This document shows, one piece after another, positions 33,134 through 37,369 of a stretch of DNA of 37,369 nt. Numbering within the stretch: the stretch's first letter is position 1; the number at the start of each line of letters is the position of its first letter. The DNA is from Candidatus Poribacteria bacterium. GTDB lineage: Bacteria; Poribacteria; WGA-4E; WGA-3G. Below the pieces are notes generated by a model. That model ran no database searches. It saw nothing but the letters and a program-made list of their open reading frames with translations, and was not told the origin of the DNA. The stretch spans positions 1-37,369 of the forward strand of contig JAJEIP010000042.1 of the NCBI GenBank assembly GCA_022827885.1, in the 5' to 3' direction. The translations under genes were made by a program, and so were the position numbers.

Positions 33134-33475
33134 CTATCTGCTTGGAAACCCAATACTGACAGCGGCAGGCCCATGATCCTCACACGCCTGATCGGTCGGA
33201 ACGTCGGTTTCAGCATCGCTGGATTTAACGATCCCTTCTGAAACCAGATAGTGTTCGACTTCATCCCCACTGACATCGGCGAGCATTATATCGTCAATTT
33301 GGACGCACGGCTGATAAGGCTGCCGCGTCTTCTGAACCATTTCACGATAGTTGTTTTCGTTGTTAATGATGTCTCTATCTTCATACGCCAAACCGTATTT
33401 GGCGAAGATGGCACGGACACCATTGCTCCATCCGCAGACGGGCTTCATGTAAGCGATAATTTTGGGTTGACTCAT
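33134..33475 (-). CDS. Monothiol glutaredoxin-like protein (CGWS)
   Basis: This 113-residue protein has a glutaredoxin fold with MKPVCGWSNGVRAIF near the start. The active site is Cys14-Gly-Trp-Ser, so monothiol rather than the dithiol CPYC, and VQIDDIMLADVSGDEVEHYL matches the conserved glutathione-binding end. A C-terminal extension of about 30 residues carries one further Cys. Monothiol glutaredoxins bind and pass [2Fe-2S] clusters, so within the SUF cluster it is a likely cluster carrier. Its site differs from the CGFS of classical Grx4/Grx5. Confidence 0.82.
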   Translation of the reverse strand: MSQPKIIAYMKPVCGWSNGVRAIFAKYGLAYEDRDIINNENNYREMVQKTRQPYQPCVQIDDIMLADVSGDEVEHYLVSEGIVKSSDAETDVPTDQACEDHGPAAVSIGFPSR

Positions 33476-33493
33476 GGTGAGTTACTCCTTTTT

Positions 33494-33612
33494 TGGGGTT
33501 ATCGGTTGTCGGTTATTAGTTAAAAAGCGATGTGGTAAACGAAAACCTCTTAACTCTCACTGCGAGGCAAACTGAAAGGGGTGCGTAGCAACCCGCACTG
33601 AAAACTATTCAA
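33494..33612. repeat. Dispersed intergenic repeat, copy B
   Basis: This is the same family as 222-316: a GGTTATxAGTTAA stretch, CCTCTTAACT, and the 42-base module (33571-33612) that matches copy A at 35 of 42 positions. The module runs into the last codons and stop of sufD (minus strand, stop at 33605-33607), so the repeat supplies the end of that gene. Confidence 0.7.
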
Positions 33613-34966
33613 GTTTACGCGTAACAGACGTATTCAACTCATCCCGAACAGATTCTAACGGGATCCGTTGCATGACAGGTTCAAAAAATCCGTCAATGAT
33701 CAGCTTCTCCGCATCTGTGTAGGACAGGCCGCGGCTCATCAGGTAAAAAACCTGATCGGTATCAATCTTTCCAGCAGTTGCACCGTGTGTACACCGCACC
33801 TCATGTGCCTCAATTTCCAGTCCTGGCAAGGTATCTGCATGTGCACGTTCGCTGAGCAGAAGGTTATCATTCTTCTGATACGCATCGGTATGGTTCGCCG
33901 ACGGATAGACATAAATGTTTCCACCCCATGCCGTCTGCGACCTATCTTTTAAGACAGTCCGATACAGGAGGTCACTGGTGGTATGCGGTGAAGTATGTTC
34001 CTGTGCCGTGCTAACATCGAAATGTTGACGGGCATCCGTGAAAGCCAATCCGAGCATTCGCGCGCTGCTGCCAGCACCATCCAAAAGAGCGGCTTGATTT
34101 ATTTTGCTAAACCTACTACCGAATGTGGCAGTGACCCAGCAGAGCTGCGCGTCCCTGGCGACAATAGCACGGTGCGAAGCGAAGTTCCAGACCTGTCGAT
34201 TCCAACCTTGAACTTGCACATAAGTCACGTTGGCATTTTGTCCTGCGAAAATCTCGACTGCACCACTATGTAAGCCGCTCGTCTCTGGATGTGTAGACGA
34301 GTTGTCCTCCAGAATCGCAACCTCACTGCCTTCTTCAGCAATGATAAGCGTGTGTGATAGATCCGCATATTCCGTTTCGGACATCCTAATGTAGACGCGA
34401 AGCGGCACTTCAACTTTTACGCCTTTTGGGATATGTAACAGATAACCGCCTTGCCAGAAAGCACCGTGGAGCGCATCAAACTTGTTGTGTTGCGCAATAT
34501 TCCCGCTCTTTAGCGTCGTTTCGAGGGTGACCGCCCTGTTCATGAAGTAGGTACGCAGGAGTTCTGGACGTTCTTGCAGCGCAGTCGGGAGATGTGCAAA
34601 GTAGACCCCTTTTTCTTTCAGAATTGGCATAGCAGAACTGTGCTGAAGCTGTCCATCGACTTGCACCAAGAGTCCAACTGTTTCTGTGGCAGGGTCCTCT
34701 ATATTTTCTGCAGATCCTTCACCGTTTGTCGGCAGATTCGGATAATATTTTTCAAGTGCGAAGCCACGCATCGATCGCCGACTCCGGCGCCAATAGTCTT
34801 GAGTGCGGATATCAACGGTGCGTCGCCACACATCATCTTTCGTCGTATGGGGCATCGGCAAGGATTCATAAAGCGCGTAAGCCTCCAGCCGTTTTTCACG
34901 CATCCATTTTGGTTCAGTTTCTGATATTTTTTGAAGGAATTCTTTTGAAAATTCGCCTTTTTGCAA
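33605..34966 (-). CDS. sufD: Fe-S cluster assembly protein SufD
   Basis: This 453-residue SufD has the family pattern EPKWMREKRLEAY near the start, a beta-helix core, and the C-terminal [27 protein letters not shown] segment shared by SufB and SufD. SufD with SufB and SufC forms the scaffold SufBCD. The start is TTG 34966 with AAGGA upstream; no ATG precedes the conserved EP-W region. The last codons lie in a dispersed repeat. It is 147 bases downstream of sufB. Confidence 0.92.
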   Translation of the reverse strand: MQKGEFSKEFLQKISETEPKWMREKRLEAYALYESLPMPHTTKDDVWRRTVDIRTQDYWRRSRRSMRGFALEKYYPNLPTNGEGSAENIEDPATETVGLLVQVDGQLQHSSAMPILKEKGVYFAHLPTALQERPELLRTYFMNRAVTLETTLKSGNIAQHNKFDALHGAFWQGGYLLHIPKGVKVEVPLRVYIRMSETEYADLSHTLIIAEEGSEVAILEDNSSTHPETSGLHSGAVEIFAGQNANVTYVQVQGWNRQVWNFASHRAIVARDAQLCWVTATFGSRFSKINQAALLDGAGSSARMLGLAFTDARQHFDVSTAQEHTSPHTTSDLLYRTVLKDRSQTAWGGNIYVYPSANHTDAYQKNDNLLLSERAHADTLPGLEIEAHEVRCTHGATAGKIDTDQVFYLMSRGLSYTDAEKLIIDGFFEPVMQRIPLESVRDELNTSVTRKLE

Positions 34967-34973
34967 TTTTTTG

Positions 34974-35113
34974 TTATCCTTTATTGGTTATCAGTTTTTC
35001 GGTTAAGAAGCGATCTTTAAAAATCCATCGGAGTTTGACGTGCCGCAACGGGGTACGAATTACGACAAGAACGCTCTTAACCGATAACCGAAGACCGAAA
35101 ACTGACAACCCTC
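34974..35113. repeat. Dispersed intergenic repeat, copy C (diverged)
   Basis: The spacer between sufB and sufD holds GGTTATCAGTTTTTCGGTTAAGAAGCGAT (first 20 at 34985), similar to copy B, and ends in CTCTTAACCGATAACCGAAG and AAAACTGACAACCCTCTTAACC (near-repeats of one another and of the left arm). The arms are inverted and could form a long imperfect stem. Similarity to copies A and B is partial. Confidence 0.5.
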
Positions 35114-36532
35114 TTAACCAATCGAACCTTCCATTTGAAGTTGGATAAGACGGTTCATCTCAACAGCGTATTCCATGGGAAGTTCCTTGACGAGCGGTTC
35201 AATGAACCCATTAACAATCATTGTGGAGGCTTCCTCTTCCGAAAGTCCGCGGCTCATGAGATAGAAGAGCTGCTCTTCTCCAATTTTGCTGACACGCGCC
35301 TCGTGTTCAATGTGGGTGTCATTTTCGGCAATTTCAATGACCGGATAGGTATCCGAACGCGAATCCTTGTCAAGAAGGAGCGCATCACAGACGACGTGCG
35401 ATCTACATCCCTTCGCGCCTTTCGCGACATCGACCCATCCGCGGTAACTCGATCGTCCACCATCTTTGCTGATACTCTTTGAGATAATCTGCGAAGAGGT
35501 ATTAGGAGCACAGTGATAGACTTTCGCGCCTGCGTCCTGATGTTGCCCTTTGCTGGCGAAAGCGATTGAGAGAATATCACCACGTGCCCCAGGTTCCATC
35601 ATATACACACTCGGATACTTCATTGTCAACTTACTGCCAAGGTTCCCATCCACCCATTCCATCTGTGCATCTTCATAAGCAACCGCCCGTTTCGTCACGA
35701 GATTATATACGTTGCCCGCCCAGTTCTGGATAGTCGTGTAGCGAACCCGAGAACCTTTCATACACACAATCTCAACAACCGCGCTGTGTAAAGATTCACT
35801 GCTGAATGTAGGGGCAGTGCACCCTTCAACGTAATGAACCTGCGAACCTTCGTCAGCAATAATGAGCGTCCGTTCAAACTGCCCCATGTTTTCGCTGTTG
35901 ATACGGAAATAGGCTTGCAGTGGGTATTCTACCTTTACGCCCGGTGGCACATACACGAAACTGCCACCGCTCCAAACCGCACTATTGAGTGCCGCAAACT
36001 GGTTATCCGCAGACGGAATGATGGTGCCGAAGTATTTCTTCACCAGATCCGGATATTCTTTGACAGCGGTATCGGTATCCAGGAAAACAACACCGATTTT
36101 GTCCAATTCTTCAACGATGTTATGATAGACAACTTCAGAGTCATACTGCGCGCCGACACCCGCAAGGAACTTTCTTTCGGCTTCAGGGATACCGAGCCGG
36201 TCAAAAGTCTTTTTGATGTCGTCCGGGACATCGTCCCAGCTACGTTCACTCCGGTCAGAGGCTTTAACGTAGTAGTAGATGTCGTCAAAATCGAGTTGCG
36301 ACAGGTCCCCACCCCATTTTGTCATCGGCTTCTGTTTGAAGATCCGATACGCATCAAGCCGATACTGTCGCATCCAGTCGGGTTCGTCTTTGATGTCACA
36401 CATCTGATTGATAACATCTTCGTCTAACCCTTTACGTGACTTGAATGTCGGTTTGATATTGTCATGGAACCCGTATTGGTATTCTTTACTAATTCCGAGT
36501 TCTTCTATGGTGTTCTTTTCAGAAGTTGCCAT
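35114..36532 (-). CDS. sufB: Fe-S cluster assembly protein SufB
   Basis: This 472-residue SufB scaffold subunit has [13 protein letters not shown] at the start, then [31 protein letters not shown], and the C-terminal [26 protein letters not shown] and [19 protein letters not shown]. The VEGC cysteine and the C-terminal conserved residues fit the sulfur and cluster-binding role of SufB. AGGAGGG precedes ATG 36532. It follows sufC by 50 bases. Confidence 0.97.
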   Translation of the reverse strand: MATSEKNTIEELGISKEYQYGFHDNIKPTFKSRKGLDEDVINQMCDIKDEPDWMRQYRLDAYRIFKQKPMTKWGGDLSQLDFDDIYYYVKASDRSERSWDDVPDDIKKTFDRLGIPEAERKFLAGVGAQYDSEVVYHNIVEELDKIGVVFLDTDTAVKEYPDLVKKYFGTIIPSADNQFAALNSAVWSGGSFVYVPPGVKVEYPLQAYFRINSENMGQFERTLIIADEGSQVHYVEGCTAPTFSSESLHSAVVEIVCMKGSRVRYTTIQNWAGNVYNLVTKRAVAYEDAQMEWVDGNLGSKLTMKYPSVYMMEPGARGDILSIAFASKGQHQDAGAKVYHCAPNTSSQIISKSISKDGGRSSYRGWVDVAKGAKGCRSHVVCDALLLDKDSRSDTYPVIEIAENDTHIEHEARVSKIGEEQLFYLMSRGLSEEEASTMIVNGFIEPLVKELPMEYAVEMNRLIQLQMEGSIG

Positions 36533-36582
36533 TTTATCCCTCCTTTTAGATTACCGAATATGCGTCGAATCACCGCTCGAAT

Positions 36583-37368
36583 TTATTCAGTTTCTTCCAC
36601 TATACCGTGTTTCGCTCGAATCGGATCGTAGCCTTCTGCCTCTAACATCTGTGTGAGTTCCCAACCCCCCGATTCAACAATTCTTCCGTCAAGCAGGATA
36701 TGCACAAACTCTGGTCGGATATAGTCCAGCAATCGCGGATAATGCGTAATAATTAGGACACCGAGGTTCGAACCGACGAGTTTGCTGACACTCTCACCAA
36801 CGATTCGGACAGCGTCGATATCAAGCCCGGAATCCGTTTCATCCAGAATAGCGATTTTCGGTTCAAGCATTGCGAGTTGCAAAATCTCCGCACGCTTTTT
36901 TTCGCCACCGGAGAACCCGTCATTGAGATAGCGTCTGGCGAAGGAATCGTCAACACCGAGCTGCTTCATTTTTTCGCGAAGTTCGCCCCGGAATTCGCGC
37001 ATCGGAATAAGCCCCTCGTTATCGGAACCGTTTTCGCCTTTTTTACGGACTGCGCTAACAGCGAGTCGTAGAAAATTCGCTAAACTCACGCCTGGAATTG
37101 CTGTCGGATACTGGAAAGCAAGGAAAAGTCCGAGTTTCGCTCGTTCGTTCGGCTCCAACTCCAGAATATCGATTCCGTTAAAAATCACTTCGCCAGAATC
37201 AATATCGTAGAGCGGATGTCCCATCAAACCACTCGCGAGGGTGCTTTTGCCACACCCATTTGGTCCCATAAGCGCATGGATCTCGCCCGGTTTTACAGTT
37301 AAACTGAATCCCTTAACAATCGGTTTACCCTGGACACTAATGTGTAAGTCTTTGATGACCAACTCATT
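36583..37368 (-). CDS. sufC: Fe-S cluster assembly ATPase SufC (5' end outside window)
   Basis: SufC is the ABC-type ATPase of SufBCD. It has Walker A MGPNGCGKST, the ABC signature FSGGEKKRAE, and Walker B AILDETDSGLD. The reading frame stays open to the window edge: upstream of TTG 37362 the codons for Asn-Glu run to 37368, so the true start most likely lies outside and the gene is cut by the window. The protein seen is about 262 residues, nearly full length (about 250-260). Confidence 0.97.
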   Translation of the reverse strand, partial: NELVIKDLHISVQGKPIVKGFSLTVKPGEIHALMGPNGCGKSTLASGLMGHPLYDIDSGEVIFNGIDILELEPNERAKLGLFLAFQYPTAIPGVSLANFLRLAVSAVRKKGENGSDNEGLIPMREFRGELREKMKQLGVDDSFARRYLNDGFSGGEKKRAEILQLAMLEPKIAILDETDSGLDIDAVRIVGESVSKLVGSNLGVLIITHYPRLLDYIRPEFVHILLDGRIVESGGWELTQMLEAEGYDPIRAKHGIVEETE

Positions 37369-37369
37369 G

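Overview
The window is about 37.4 kb of bacterial chromosome, densely coded on both strands. It has no rRNA, tRNA, CRISPR array or prophage that I can see. A TonB-dependent receptor implies a Gram-negative envelope. The gene content (phytanoyl-CoA dioxygenase, sarcosine oxidase, ceramidase-like protein, several Gfo/Idh oxidoreductases and sugar isomerases, many intergenic dispersed repeats) resembles uncultured, metabolically versatile marine bacteria of the Candidatus Poribacteria type. That assignment is inference from gene content only.

Layout. 1-4337 (+): tail of a phytanoyl-CoA dioxygenase, a sarcosine-oxidase-like flavoenzyme, a DUF4403-like membrane-anchored protein and a ceramidase-like protein. 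4392-10334 (-): nitrogen genes glnA-glnB, preceded by a very good sigma-54 promoter and a leader with four hairpins, then the run def-larE-glcF-dcd read from its own sigma-70-type promoter. 10515-13160 (-): a GT-C glycosyltransferase and a membrane-anchored von Willebrand A protein. 13357-18312 (+): rhamnose mutarotase, PfkB kinase, an unknown coiled-coil protein, a TIM-barrel sugar isomerase, a zinc alcohol dehydrogenase and a methyltransferase. 18333-25061 (-): TonB receptor, fructokinase-like kinase, DUF433/DUF5615 toxin-antitoxin pair, Gfo/Idh oxidoreductase and NAD-dependent epimerase. 25501-29403: alpha/beta hydrolase (+), polyprenyl-phosphate sugar transferase (-), Gfo/Idh oxidoreductase (+). 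29426-37369 (-): a SUF iron-sulfur cluster assembly locus in the order sufC-sufB-sufD-glutaredoxin-sufS-sufU-Rieske-DUF59, followed by DUF971, rhodanese and a zinc ribbon.

How the genes fit together. The SUF locus is the most coherent system: scaffold complex SufBCD, the cysteine desulfurase/sulfur acceptor pair SufS-SufU, a CGWS glutaredoxin and a DUF59 protein as likely carrier and maturation factors, and a Rieske protein as a possible client or electron donor. The glnA-glnB pair is a standard nitrogen-control unit and keeps both regulatory tyrosines.

The most unusual observation is at about 30349-30591. A gene-less element that looks like the two ends of an IS200/IS605 (TnpB-type) transposon lies inside the SUF locus. 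It appears to supply the promoter, an omega-RNA-like leader and the ribosome binding site for the DUF971-rhodanese-zinc ribbon genes. Other points are a tandemly duplicated intergenic spacer (23955-24175), a methyltransferase whose N-terminus is made of repeat sequence, and a family of dispersed intergenic repeats.
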